The notes under the pieces were generated by a model. That model had not been told where the DNA came from and did not search any database. It saw nothing but the letters and a program-made list of their open reading frames with translations. This document shows positions 1 through 6,438 of a stretch of DNA of 6,438 nucleotides, piece by piece (position 1 is the first letter of the stretch; the number at the start of each line of letters is the position of its first letter). The position numbers and the translations under genes were made by a program. The stretch is from an uncultured Massilia sp. (GTDB lineage: Bacteria; Pseudomonadota; Gammaproteobacteria; Burkholderiales; Burkholderiaceae): the NCBI GenBank assembly GCA_946886065.1, contig CAMPHU010000252.1, positions 1-6,438 on the forward strand, given 5' to 3'.

Positions 1-2237
1 CCCTGGCCATAGTCGGCGCCGGCGATGACGATCAGCGGCTGCTTGCGCTCCATGTAGGTCTCGATCGCTTCCCACATGCGGGTCACTTGCCCTTCCGGCT
101 CGATGCGCGCCAGCGAGCCCGCCTTCACATTGCCCATGGCGTCGCGCACCATCTCGTTCTTGAGGGTCGGATTCGCGAAGGTGGCGCGCTGTGCGGTCAG
201 GTGGTCGCCGCGGTGGGTCGCGTAGGAATTGAAGTCTTCTTCCGGCAGGCCCATTTTCGCCAGGTATTCGCCGGCGGCCGAATCCAGCAGGATCGCGTTC
301 GACGGCGACAGGTGGTCGGTGGTGATGTTGTCGCCCAGGACCGCCAGCGGACGCATGCCGGCCAGCGTACGCTCCCCGGCCAGCGCGCCTTCCCAGTACG
401 GCGGACGGCGGATGTAGGTGCTCATCGGGCGCCAGTCGTACAGCGGGCTGACCTTGGCGCCATCGTCCGCGACACGCGCGAACATCGGCGTGTAGACCTT
501 GCGGAACTGCTCCGGCTTGACGCTGGCGTCGACCACCGCGTCGATCTCGGCGTCCGAGGGCCACAGGTCGGCCAGGCGGATCTCCTTACCGCTGGCGTCC
601 GTGCCCAGCACGTCCTTCTCGATATCGAAGCGGATGGTGCCGGCGATCGCATAGGCCACCACCAGCGCCGGCGAAGCCAGGAAGGCCTGCTTGGCGTAGG
701 GGTGGATGCGGCCGTCGAAGTTGCGGTTGCCCGACAGGACGGCGGTCGCGTACAGGTCGCGCTCGATGATCTCCTGCTGGATGGCCGGGTCCAGGGCGCC
801 GCTCATGCCGTTGCAGGTGGTGCAGGCGAAGGCGACGACGCCGAAGCCCAGCTTTTCCAGTTCCGGCATCAGGCCCGCTTCTTCGAGGTAGAGGGCCACG
901 GCCTTCGATCCCGGCGCCAGCGAGCTCTTCACCCAGGACTTGCGCAGCAGGCCCGCGCGGTTGGCGTTACGCGCCAGCAGGCCGGCGGCGATCATATTGC
1001 GCGGGTTGTTGGTGTTGGTGCAGCTGGTGATGGCGGCGATGATCACGGCGCCGTCCGGCATCAGGCCCGGCTCGTTTTCCACCTTGCCGGCGATGCCGCG
1101 CTCCGCCAGTTCCGAAGTCGGCACGCGCTTGTGCGGATTCGACGGGCCGGCGATGTTGCGCACCACGGTCGACAGGTCGAAGGACAGCACGCGCTCGTAC
1201 TCGGCGTTCTTGAGGCTGTCGGCCCACAGGCCGGTTTCCTTGGCATAGGTCTCGACCAGCTTCACGGTCTCGTCCTCGCGGCCGGTCAGGCGCAGGTACT
1301 TGATGGTCTGCTCGTCGATGTAGAACATCGCCGCGGTGGCGCCGAATTCCGGGGCCATGTTCGAGATGGTGGCGCGGTCGCCCAGGGTCAGGCTTGATGC
1401 GCCTTCGCCGTAGAACTCGAGGTAGGCGGAGACCACTTTCGACTTGCGCAGGAACTCGGTGAGGGCCAGCACGATGTCGGTGGCGGTGATTCCGGGCTGC
1501 GGTTTGCCGGTCAGCTCGACGCCGACGATGTCCGGCAGGCGCATCCACGAGGCGCGGCCCAGCATGACGCTTTCGGCTTCCAGGCCGCCCACGCCGATGG
1601 CGATCACGCCCAGGGCGTCGACCATCGGGGTGTGGGAGTCGGTGCCGACCAGGGTGTCCGGATAGGCGACGCCGTCCAGGACCTGGATCACCGGCGACAT
1701 GCGCTCGAGGTTGATCTGGTGCAGGATGCCGTTACCCGGCGGGATCACGTCGACGTTCTGGAAGGCCTTCTTGGTCCACTCGATGAAGTGGAAGCGGTCT
1801 TCGTTGCGGCGGTCCTCGATGGCGCGGTTCTTGGCGAATGCGTCGGGGTCGAAGCCGCCGCATTCGACGGCCAGCGAGTGGTCGACCACCAGTTGGGTCG
1901 GGACCACCGGGTTGACCAGGGCCGGGTCGCCGCCTTGGCCGGCGATGGCGTCGCGCAGGCCGGCCAGGTCGACCAGGGCGGTCTGGCCCAGGATGTCGTG
2001 GCAGACCACGCGGGCCGGGAACCAGGGGAAGTCGAGCTCGCGCTTGCGCTCGATGATCTGCATCAGCGAGTCGGTCAGGGTGGCCGGGTCGCAGCGTCGG
2101 ACCAGGTTTTCGGCCAGGACGCGCGAGGTGTACGGCAGGGTGTCGTAGGCGCCGGGCTGGATGGTATCGACGGCGGTGCGGGTGTCGAAGTAGTCCAGGG
2201 AGGTGCCAGGGAGGGGTTTGCGGTGATTGGTGTTCAT
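1..2237 (-). CDS. acnD: Fe/S-dependent 2-methylcitrate dehydratase AcnD (3' end beyond the window)
   Basis: Cytoplasmic aconitase-family enzyme that dehydrates 2-methylcitrate to a methylaconitate in the methylcitrate cycle; in this family it works with the isomerase PrpF and replaces PrpD. The window holds about 745 codons of a protein usually near 865 residues, so the C-terminal part of the swivelling domain lies beyond the left edge. Seen: the AcnD-like start MNTNHRKPLPGTSLDYFD, the aconitase GTDSHTP motif (His202), the 4Fe-4S cysteine in SCTNTNNPRN (Cys406) and the CxxC pair in FACTTCNG (Cys472, Cys475), the domain-4 segment GDNITTDHLSPSNA (His642), and GADYGQG at the truncated end. Start ATG at 2237 is chosen on the conserved N-terminus. 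Its Shine-Dalgarno is poor, and an in-frame GTG lies 33 nt upstream at 2270-2268. It is third in the prpB-prpC-acnD operon, after a 143-nt gap holding a REP-like pair. A general aconitase (AcnA) is the alternative, but the start and the neighbours favour AcnD. Confidence 0.95.
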   Translation of the reverse strand, partial: MNTNHRKPLPGTSLDYFDTRTAVDTIQPGAYDTLPYTSRVLAENLVRRCDPATLTDSLMQIIERKRELDFPWFPARVVCHDILGQTALVDLAGLRDAIAGQGGDPALVNPVVPTQLVVDHSLAVECGGFDPDAFAKNRAIEDRRNEDRFHFIEWTKKAFQNVDVIPPGNGILHQINLERMSPVIQVLDGVAYPDTLVGTDSHTPMVDALGVIAIGVGGLEAESVMLGRASWMRLPDIVGVELTGKPQPGITATDIVLALTEFLRKSKVVSAYLEFYGEGASSLTLGDRATISNMAPEFGATAAMFYIDEQTIKYLRLTGREDETVKLVETYAKETGLWADSLKNAEYERVLSFDLSTVVRNIAGPSNPHKRVPTSELAERGIAGKVENEPGLMPDGAVIIAAITSCTNTNNPRNMIAAGLLARNANRAGLLRKSWVKSSLAPGSKAVALYLEEAGLMPELEKLGFGVVAFACTTCNGMSGALDPAIQQEIIERDLYATAVLSGNRNFDGRIHPYAKQAFLASPALVVAYAIAGTIRFDIEKDVLGTDASGKEIRLADLWPSDAEIDAVVDASVKPEQFRKVYTPMFARVADDGAKVSPLYDWRPMSTYIRRPPYWEGALAGERTLAGMRPLAVLGDNITTDHLSPSNAILLDSAAGEYLAKMGLPEEDFNSYATHRGDHLTAQRATFANPTLKNEMVRDAMGNVKAGSLARIEPEGQVTRMWEAIETYMERKQPLIVIAGADYGQ

Positions 2238-2269
2238 GGCGGTGCTCGCTTGATTAGCCAGCTCTTGCA

Positions 2270-2354
2270 CCGTCGCCCCCGCGAAGGCGGGGGCCCAAGT
2301 TTGCCAGCGGGCCGCTCACGCAAACTTGGGTCCCCGCCTTCGCGGGGATGACGG
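2270..2354. repeat. Pair of REP-like palindromes in inverted orientation between prpC and acnD
   Basis: Two 35-nt arms, 2270-2304 and 2320-2354, are reverse complements with three mismatches, separated by a 15-nt loop. Each arm has its own inner palindrome: GCCCCCGC-GAAG-GCGGGGGC at 2275-2294, and CCCCGC-CTTC-GCGGGG at 2332-2347. The core resembles the CCCCGCGAAGGCGGGG repeats scattered between genes of many GC-rich proteobacteria; that likeness is from memory. In the operon's mRNA it would form one very stable hairpin or two small ones. No T-run follows, so it is not a textbook intrinsic terminator. It could protect the prpBC message from 3' exonucleases or lower acnD expression relative to prpC; that role is inferred. 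Confidence 0.85.
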
Positions 2355-2380
2355 CTCATCGGCTAGCGGTGCTTTCGTCT

Positions 2381-3535
2381 TTACTTGCGCTCTTCAATCG
2401 GCACGAACTTCAGATCCTCAGGACCCACATAGTTCGCGCTCGGACGAATGATCTTGTTGTCGATGCGCTGCTCGATGATGTGCGCCGCCCAGCCGGAGGT
2501 ACGCGAAATCACGAACAGCGGCGTGAACATGGCCGTCGGCACGCCCATCATGTGGTAGGACACGGCCGAGAACCAGTCCAGGTTCGGGAACATCTTCTTC
2601 ACTTCCCACATCACGGATTCCAGGCGCTCGGCGATGTCGAACATCTTCATCGAACCCGTCTCTTGCGACAGCGACCGCGCCACTTCCTTGATCACCTTGT
2701 TGCGCGGGTCGCTGATGGTGTACACCGGGTGGCCGAAGCCGATCACGACTTCCTTGTTGGCCACGCGGTTGCGGATGTCCGCTTCCGCTTCGTCGGCGTT
2801 CTCGTAGCGCTTCTGGATGTCCAGCGCCACTTCGTTCGCGCCGCCGTGCTTCGGACCGCGCAGCGCGCCGATCGCGCCGGTGACGGCCGAGTAGATGTCC
2901 GAACCGGTGCCGGCGATGACGCGGCTGGTGAAGGTCGAGGCGTTGAATTCGTGTTCCGCGTACAGGATCAGCGACACGTGCATCGCCTTGACCCATGCTT
3001 CCGACGGCTTCACGCCGTGCAGCAGGTGCAGGAAGTGGCCGCCGATCGAGTCGTCGTCGGTTTCCACCTCGATGCGCTTGCCGTTGTGGCTGTAGTGGTA
3101 CCAGTACAGCAGGATCGAGCCGAACGAAGCCATCAGGCGGTCGGCGATGTCGCGCGCGCCGGCGATGTTGTGGTCTTCCTTTTCCGGCAGCACGCAGCCG
3201 AGCACCGAGGCGCCGGTGCGCATCACATCCATCGGGTGGGCGCCGGCCGGCAATGCTTCCAGCGCGCTCTTGACGGCTTGCGGCAGGCCGCGCAGCGATT
3301 TCAGCTTGGCCTTGTAGCCCTTCAGTTCCGCCGCGGTCGGCAGCTTGCCGTGCACCAGCAGGTAGGCGATTTCTTCGAATTCGCAGCGGTCGGCCACGTC
3401 GAGGATGTCGTAGCCGCGGTAGTGCAGGTCATTGCCGGTCTTGCCGACCGAGCACAGCGCGGTGTTGCCGGCCGCGACGCCGGACAGGGCGACGGATTTT
3501 TTCGGCTTGAAGGTCGGGGTTTCGTTGGTGGTCAT
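2381..3535 (-). CDS. prpC: 2-methylcitrate synthase PrpC
   Basis: Condenses propionyl-CoA with oxaloacetate to 2-methylcitrate, the entry step of the methylcitrate cycle, in the cytoplasm. The protein is complete at 384 residues, the usual length for this family of short citrate synthases. The citrate synthase catalytic triad is visible: His230 in GPKHGGAN, His269 in GFGHPVY and Asp320 in NLDWFSA. The substrate-binding histidine is His195 in AEHEFNAS, and a C-terminal arginine motif lies at [11 protein letters not shown] (Arg345). The start ATG at 3535 has a clear GAGGAG Shine-Dalgarno (3549-3544) with an 8-nt spacer. It begins 19 nt after the prpB stop, so the two are surely co-transcribed. 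A plain short citrate synthase is the alternative, but lying between prpB and acnD makes PrpC the strong choice. Confidence 0.97.
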   Translation of the reverse strand: MTTNETPTFKPKKSVALSGVAAGNTALCSVGKTGNDLHYRGYDILDVADRCEFEEIAYLLVHGKLPTAAELKGYKAKLKSLRGLPQAVKSALEALPAGAHPMDVMRTGASVLGCVLPEKEDHNIAGARDIADRLMASFGSILLYWYHYSHNGKRIEVETDDDSIGGHFLHLLHGVKPSEAWVKAMHVSLILYAEHEFNASTFTSRVIAGTGSDIYSAVTGAIGALRGPKHGGANEVALDIQKRYENADEAEADIRNRVANKEVVIGFGHPVYTISDPRNKVIKEVARSLSQETGSMKMFDIAERLESVMWEVKKMFPNLDWFSAVSYHMMGVPTAMFTPLFVISRTSGWAAHIIEQRIDNKIIRPSANYVGPEDLKFVPIEERK

Positions 3536-3554
3536 GCGTGGATCTCCTCGATGA

Positions 3555-4445
3555 TTATTTTGCTTTATTGGCGGCGAACAGGGCGTCCAGCTTCTGCTCG
3601 TAGCTGTGGTAATCGATGCGATCGTACAGTTCGGCGCGGGTCTGCATGGTGTCGATCACGTTCTTCTGGGTGCCGTCGCGGCGGATCGCCTGGTAGACGT
3701 TCTCGGCCGCCTTGTTCATGGCGCGGAAGGCCGACAGCGGGTACAGCACCAGGCCGACGTTGGCGCTCGCCAGCTCTTCCACGGTGAACAGCGGAGTCGA
3801 GCCGAATTCGGTGATGTTGGCCAGCACCGGCACCTTCACGGCGTCGGCGAACTGCTTGTACATCTCCAGGCTGGTCATGGCTTCCGGGAAGATCATGTCG
3901 GCGCCGGCCTCGACGCAGGCCACGGCGCGCTCGATGGCGGCGTCCAGGCCTTCCACGGCCAGCGCATCGGTGCGGGCCATGATCACGAAATTCTCGTCGC
4001 TGCGGGCATCCACGGCCGCGCGCACGCGGTCGACCATCTCGCCCTGGCTGACGATTTCCTTGCCCGGACGGTGGCCGCAGCGCTTGGCGCCGACCTGGTC
4101 TTCGATGTGGCAGGCGGCCGCGCCGGCCTTGATGAGCGAGCGCACGGTGCGCGCGACGTTGAAGGCCGAGGCGCCGAAGCCGGTGTCGATGTCGACCAGC
4201 AGCGGCACGTCGCACACGTCGGTGATGCGGCGCACGTCGACCAGGACGTCTTCCAGGCCGGAGATGCCCAGGTCGGGCAGGCCCAGCGAGCCCGCGGCCA
4301 CGCCGCCGCCCGACAGGTAGATCGCGCGGTAGCCGGCGCGCTTGGCCAGCAGCGCGTGGTTGGCGTTGATCGCGCCGATGACCTGCAGCGGGGATTCTTC
4401 CTGGACGGCCTTGCGGAAGGCGGCGCCTGCGGAGTATTGGGTCAT
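3555..4445 (-). CDS. prpB: 2-methylisocitrate lyase PrpB
   Basis: Cleaves 2-methylisocitrate to pyruvate and succinate, the last step of the methylcitrate cycle; a Mg2+-dependent member of the isocitrate lyase/PEP mutase superfamily with a TIM-barrel fold. It is complete at 296 residues, the normal family length. Active-site features are intact: the loop KRCGH (121-125) with catalytic Cys123, metal-site acidic residues Asp85 and Asp87 in [10 protein letters not shown], Glu115 in HIEDQ, Arg158 in ARTD, Glu188 in FPEA and Asn210 in ANITEFG. The numbering matches what I recall of E. coli PrpB. The start ATG at 4445 is preceded by AAAGGA (4457-4452) with a 6-nt spacer. It is the first gene of the operon, directly downstream of a sigma-54 promoter at 4505-4490. 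No odd residues or truncation are seen. Confidence 0.97.
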   Translation of the reverse strand: MTQYSAGAAFRKAVQEESPLQVIGAINANHALLAKRAGYRAIYLSGGGVAAGSLGLPDLGISGLEDVLVDVRRITDVCDVPLLVDIDTGFGASAFNVARTVRSLIKAGAAACHIEDQVGAKRCGHRPGKEIVSQGEMVDRVRAAVDARSDENFVIMARTDALAVEGLDAAIERAVACVEAGADMIFPEAMTSLEMYKQFADAVKVPVLANITEFGSTPLFTVEELASANVGLVLYPLSAFRAMNKAAENVYQAIRRDGTQKNVIDTMQTRAELYDRIDYHSYEQKLDALFAANKAK

Positions 4446-4489
4446 GCTTGGTCCTTTCTGATGCGTTGGAGAGTGTCGGGCTTCCTAAA

Positions 4490-4505
4490 TGCAAACACCG
4501 TGCCA
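4490..4505 (-). promoter_or_regulatory. Sigma-54 (RpoN) -24/-12 promoter of the prpBC-acnD operon
   Basis: Read on the minus strand, TGGCACGGTGTTTGCA matches the sigma-54 consensus TGGCACG-N4-TTGCW at every defined position. The invariant GG (4504-4503) and GC (4492-4491) are separated by exactly 10 nt. Transcription should start near 4480, about 35 nt before the prpB ATG. Sigma-54 control of prp operons through PrpR is established in Salmonella and E. coli. Here the promoter sits alone at the right distance from prpB and is followed upstream by IHF and enhancer-type sites. Confidence 0.93.
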
Positions 4506-4554
4506 CCTTGGCGCCGGGCCGTATGGCAAGCACAAAAACAGGTTTTCTCTGATT

Positions 4555-4567
4555 TATCAACCACTTA
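4555..4567 (+). promoter_or_regulatory. Predicted IHF binding site
   Basis: TATCAACCACTTA is an exact match to the IHF consensus WATCAANNNNTTR. It is centred about 70 bp upstream of the sigma-54 -12 element and about 70 bp from the half-site cluster, so a bend here would bring a bound activator to the promoter. IHF is known to be needed for prp operon expression in Salmonella. A 13-mer of this degeneracy can occur by chance, but its position between the promoter and the enhancer-like repeats makes it credible. Confidence 0.72.
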
Positions 4568-4610
4568 TGGACAGGAAGACAGTCATCGGACTTCCGACAC
4601 GCTCACGCCA

Positions 4611-4658
4611 TGTTTCAAGAGCGTTTCATTATGAAACATTGAGACGAAAAATGAAACA
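4611..4658. promoter_or_regulatory. Probable enhancer (upstream activating sequence) for a PrpR-type activator
   Basis: Four related half-sites cluster here: TGTTTCA (4611-4617), GTTTCAT (4623-4629), ATGAAAC (4631-4637) and ATGAAAC (4651-4657). The middle two form a perfect 15-bp palindrome, GTTTCATTATGAAAC. The left pair is offset by 11 bp and the right pair by 20 bp, about one and two helical turns, so all could be read from nearly the same DNA face. The cluster is about 120-165 bp upstream of the sigma-54 -12 element, a usual place for bacterial enhancer-binding proteins. The regulator is inferred to be PrpR because of the operon; no regulator gene lies in the window. Confidence 0.75.
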
Positions 4659-4803
4659 CATGCAAGACCACCGCTTCGTGCTTGCGCCTGCACAAATCGA
4701 TGAGGTAATGGCTCTTTAATAATTGCAACGCCAGCGTGCTTTCCATCCTGCATCGCCCTATTCGTCCCGTGGGCTCTTCCTTCCAACCAGATTCGGCTAA
4801 TGT

Positions 4804-6438
4804 ATGACAAATCCCGACATTGCAAGCGCACCCGGTTTGCTTCCGTTTCAGCTGACCGCCGGCAGGCGCGCTTTGCGACTGATCCTGGATGACACCGGGG
4901 CCGGGCGCGATGTGCTGCTGCCCCAGCGTGTTGTCGGCAGTGAGGCCGTGTGCGGCGGTTTCGAGTTCCAGGTCCTGTGCGTTTCCGAATCCGCGACACT
5001 GGCGCTCAAGAATTTCATCGGGGCGACATGCGAACTGCAGATCGTCACCGATCGGGGACAGCTGCGCCGCATCTGCGGGATCGTCACGTCCGCAGCATCG
5101 GGCCAGAGCGACGGCGGACTCGGGACCTACAAACTGGTCATGCGCGACGCCCTTTCCGTGATGGAGAGCCGGGTCAACACGCGGGTGTTCCGCGACAAGA
5201 ACGAACTGGAGATTATCCAGGTCCTGGTCACGGAATGGCAGACCAGCAACCCGGTTCTGGCAAGGACCTTCGGCTTTCATGTCGATGAAAGCCTGATCAA
5301 CCGCGGATTTCCGCGGCACGGGTTCACGATGCAGCACAACGAGTCGGACGCCGAATTCGCGCGCCGCTTGATGCAACGCCGCGGCATCGCCTGGTTCTTC
5401 CGCCCCGGCATGCCGACCGTCCCGCATTCGCCGGCAGGCAGTGGGCCAGCCACGACCGGCCATACCCTGGTGCTGTTCGACGATGCCAACCGCTTGCAGC
5501 AAAGCGCCGCCGGCAGCATTCGCTTTCACCGGGACGCCGCGACCGAACAGCGCGACGCGATCACGGGCTGGAGCGCGGTACGCCAATTCTGTCCGGGCAA
5601 TCTTTCGCTGCACAGCTGGGATTACCTGCAGCCAGGCGGAGCCGCCTTTATGAGAGCCGACGCACCGACGAGGATCGATCAGGGCGAGCGCGGCAATCAG
5701 CTGGCCGCCGGCATCGAGGACTATCGCGTGGCGGCGCCGCATCTTGGCGGCAGCCCCCAGGATCTGAATGCGCTGAGCGACGTACAGATGGCATATCTTG
5801 AATATGCATCCAAGACCTTCCACGGCGAAGGCGGCGTGCGCGACCTGGCCGTCGGAGAGTGGTTCAGCCTCGAAGGCCACCACGACATCGACACCCACCA
5901 GGACAAGGACCGTCAGTTCGTCGTGACCTCGCAACGCATCGTCGCCGAAAACAATCTTCCGACGGAGCTCGGTGCGCGTGTCGGGAGGCTGTTCGCACAG
6001 AGCGGATGGGATGCGGGCGCCCATCCTTCGAACGCCGACTCGGGACCTGATCCTATCCGCTACCGGACCAGCTTTTCCTGCGTACGCCGGGGAGTCCGTA
6101 TCGTTGCGCCTCCGCCGGCGCCGCTTCGGCCACAGGTGCAGTCGGCCCTCGTGGTCGGGCCCGAGAACGAAGTGGTCTGGTGCGACCGCCTGGGCCGGGT
6201 CAAGGTGCGCTTTCCTGCCACGCGGCCGCAGGATCATGCGCACGCGGGCGGTGCGGGCAGCGCGGATCACGATGGGGATTCGGCGTGGGTGCGCGTCGCC
6301 TCCAGCTGGGCCGGCAACGGCCAAGGCTCGAGCGCGCAATGCGGCGCCCGCATGCTGCCTCCCGTCGGCGCCGAAGTGCTCGTCGCCTTCGCCGGGGGCG
6401 ACCCCGACAAGCCTGTGATCATGGCACAGGTCTACAAC
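4804..6438 (+). CDS. vgrG: Type VI secretion spike protein VgrG (3' end beyond the window)
   Basis: VgrG trimers form the tip of the type VI secretion needle and carry or recruit effectors. The window holds 545 codons with no stop, and the frame is open to the right edge. Residues 1 to about 400 look like the gp27-like base (for example ESDAEFARRLMQRRGIAWFF at 180-199). The gp5-like OB-fold follows: CDRLGRVKVRFP (460-471), WVRVASSWAG (495-504), and MLPPVGAEVLVAF then GGDPDKPVI (517-539), the best-known VgrG signature. The beta-helix and any C-terminal effector extension would lie further right. The start at 4804 is the first possible ATG, since an in-frame TAA occupies 4798-4800; no good Shine-Dalgarno precedes it. 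It is divergent from prpB, and no other secretion gene is visible. Arg codons AGG/AGA occur five times here and not at all in prpB or prpC, hinting at a different history. It could be an orphan or island vgrG. Confidence 0.93.
   Translation, partial: MTNPDIASAPGLLPFQLTAGRRALRLILDDTGAGRDVLLPQRVVGSEAVCGGFEFQVLCVSESATLALKNFIGATCELQIVTDRGQLRRICGIVTSAASGQSDGGLGTYKLVMRDALSVMESRVNTRVFRDKNELEIIQVLVTEWQTSNPVLARTFGFHVDESLINRGFPRHGFTMQHNESDAEFARRLMQRRGIAWFFRPGMPTVPHSPAGSGPATTGHTLVLFDDANRLQQSAAGSIRFHRDAATEQRDAITGWSAVRQFCPGNLSLHSWDYLQPGGAAFMRADAPTRIDQGERGNQLAAGIEDYRVAAPHLGGSPQDLNALSDVQMAYLEYASKTFHGEGGVRDLAVGEWFSLEGHHDIDTHQDKDRQFVVTSQRIVAENNLPTELGARVGRLFAQSGWDAGAHPSNADSGPDPIRYRTSFSCVRRGVRIVAPPPAPLRPQVQSALVVGPENEVVWCDRLGRVKVRFPATRPQDHAHAGGAGSADHDGDSAWVRVASSWAGNGQGSSAQCGARMLPPVGAEVLVAFAGGDPDKPVIMAQVYN

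Larger units (their letters stand above)
4446..4803. other. Divergent intergenic control region between prpB and vgrG
   Basis: This 358-nt stretch is more AT-rich than its flanks and contains no convincing gene. The prpB-proximal two thirds carry an ordered set of control sites: sigma-54 promoter (4490-4505), IHF site (4555-4567) and GTTTCA/TGAAAC half-site cluster (4611-4658). The estimated prpB transcript start is near 4480, giving a leader of about 35 nt. A small perfect inverted repeat, TCGGA-CT-TCCGA, lies at 4586-4597 with no assigned role. The vgrG-proximal part (about 4660-4803) shows no promoter I can support, no terminator and no RNA gene. Confidence 0.8.

Noticed and set aside
87..1397. 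A 436-codon plus-strand open frame antisense to acnD
   Set aside because: acnD carries the complete Fe-S cysteine set and substrate motifs on the other strand; this frame is a shadow.
2270..2354. CRISPR-like or rho-independent terminator interpretation of the repeat pair
   Set aside because: There are only two units, in inverted rather than direct orientation and without regular spacers, and no T-run follows on the transcribed strand.
2348..3787. A 479-codon plus-strand open frame across prpC and the end of prpB
   Set aside because: It starts inside the REP-like repeat and lies antisense to two well-supported enzymes. Its His/Arg/Val-rich translation matches no family I recognise and reflects third-position GC.
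4489..4719. A 76-codon plus-strand open frame in the intergenic region
   Set aside because: It overlaps the sigma-54 promoter, the IHF site and the enhancer repeats, has no ribosome site, and shows no recognisable protein features.
4716..4724. TTTAAT/AATAAT as a sigma-70 -10 element for vgrG
   Set aside because: No reasonable -35 hexamer lies 16-18 nt upstream, so this is only an AT-rich patch.
4711..4730. A possible plus-strand sigma-54 promoter for vgrG (TGG...TTGC around the TTTAATAATTGC stretch)
   Set aside because: The GG and GC elements are 13 nt apart instead of the required 10, so it does not fit the -24/-12 pattern.
4615..6339. A 574-codon open frame on the minus strand antisense to vgrG
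   Set aside because: The opposite strand encodes a clear VgrG with family motifs throughout. The minus-strand translation has low-complexity, Arg/Ala-rich composition typical of GC-rich shadow frames, and it also crosses the prpB control region.

Overview
The window looks like a piece of a high-GC betaproteobacterial chromosome. The protein sequences and gene order best suit Burkholderiales, perhaps Oxalobacteraceae such as Massilia or its relatives; this taxonomic guess rests on sequence style only, with no search done.

Left and centre (1-4445, minus strand): a methylcitrate-cycle operon for propionate/propionyl-CoA catabolism, transcribed right to left in the order prpB (2-methylisocitrate lyase), prpC (2-methylcitrate synthase), acnD (Fe-S 2-methylcitrate dehydratase). 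PrpC condenses propionyl-CoA with oxaloacetate, AcnD dehydrates 2-methylcitrate, and PrpB cleaves 2-methylisocitrate to pyruvate and succinate. acnD runs off the left edge after about 745 codons. prpB and prpC are separated by only 19 nt. prpC and acnD are separated by 143 nt, most of it filled by two REP-like palindromes facing each other, which can fold into one long hairpin.

Intergenic control region (4446-4803): a relatively AT-rich stretch. Upstream of prpB, in order, it holds a consensus-quality sigma-54 (-24/-12) promoter, an exact IHF consensus site, and a cluster of GTTTCA/TGAAAC half-sites around a 15-bp palindrome. This is the layout expected of a promoter driven by an enhancer-binding protein, and it matches what is known of prp operons in enteric bacteria (PrpR, RpoN, IHF). 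The prpR gene itself is not in the window.

Right (4804-6438, plus strand): the first 545 codons of a VgrG-type type VI secretion spike protein, transcribed divergently from prpB and cut by the right edge. It uses rare arginine codons that prpB and prpC do not, and it sits where a divergent prpR is often found, so it may be an accessory insertion.

The long additional open frames antisense to acnD, prpC, prpB and vgrG are GC-driven shadows and are not annotated. I do not see an undescribed system here; the most informative structure is the intact sigma-54/IHF/enhancer architecture and the paired REP element inside the operon.
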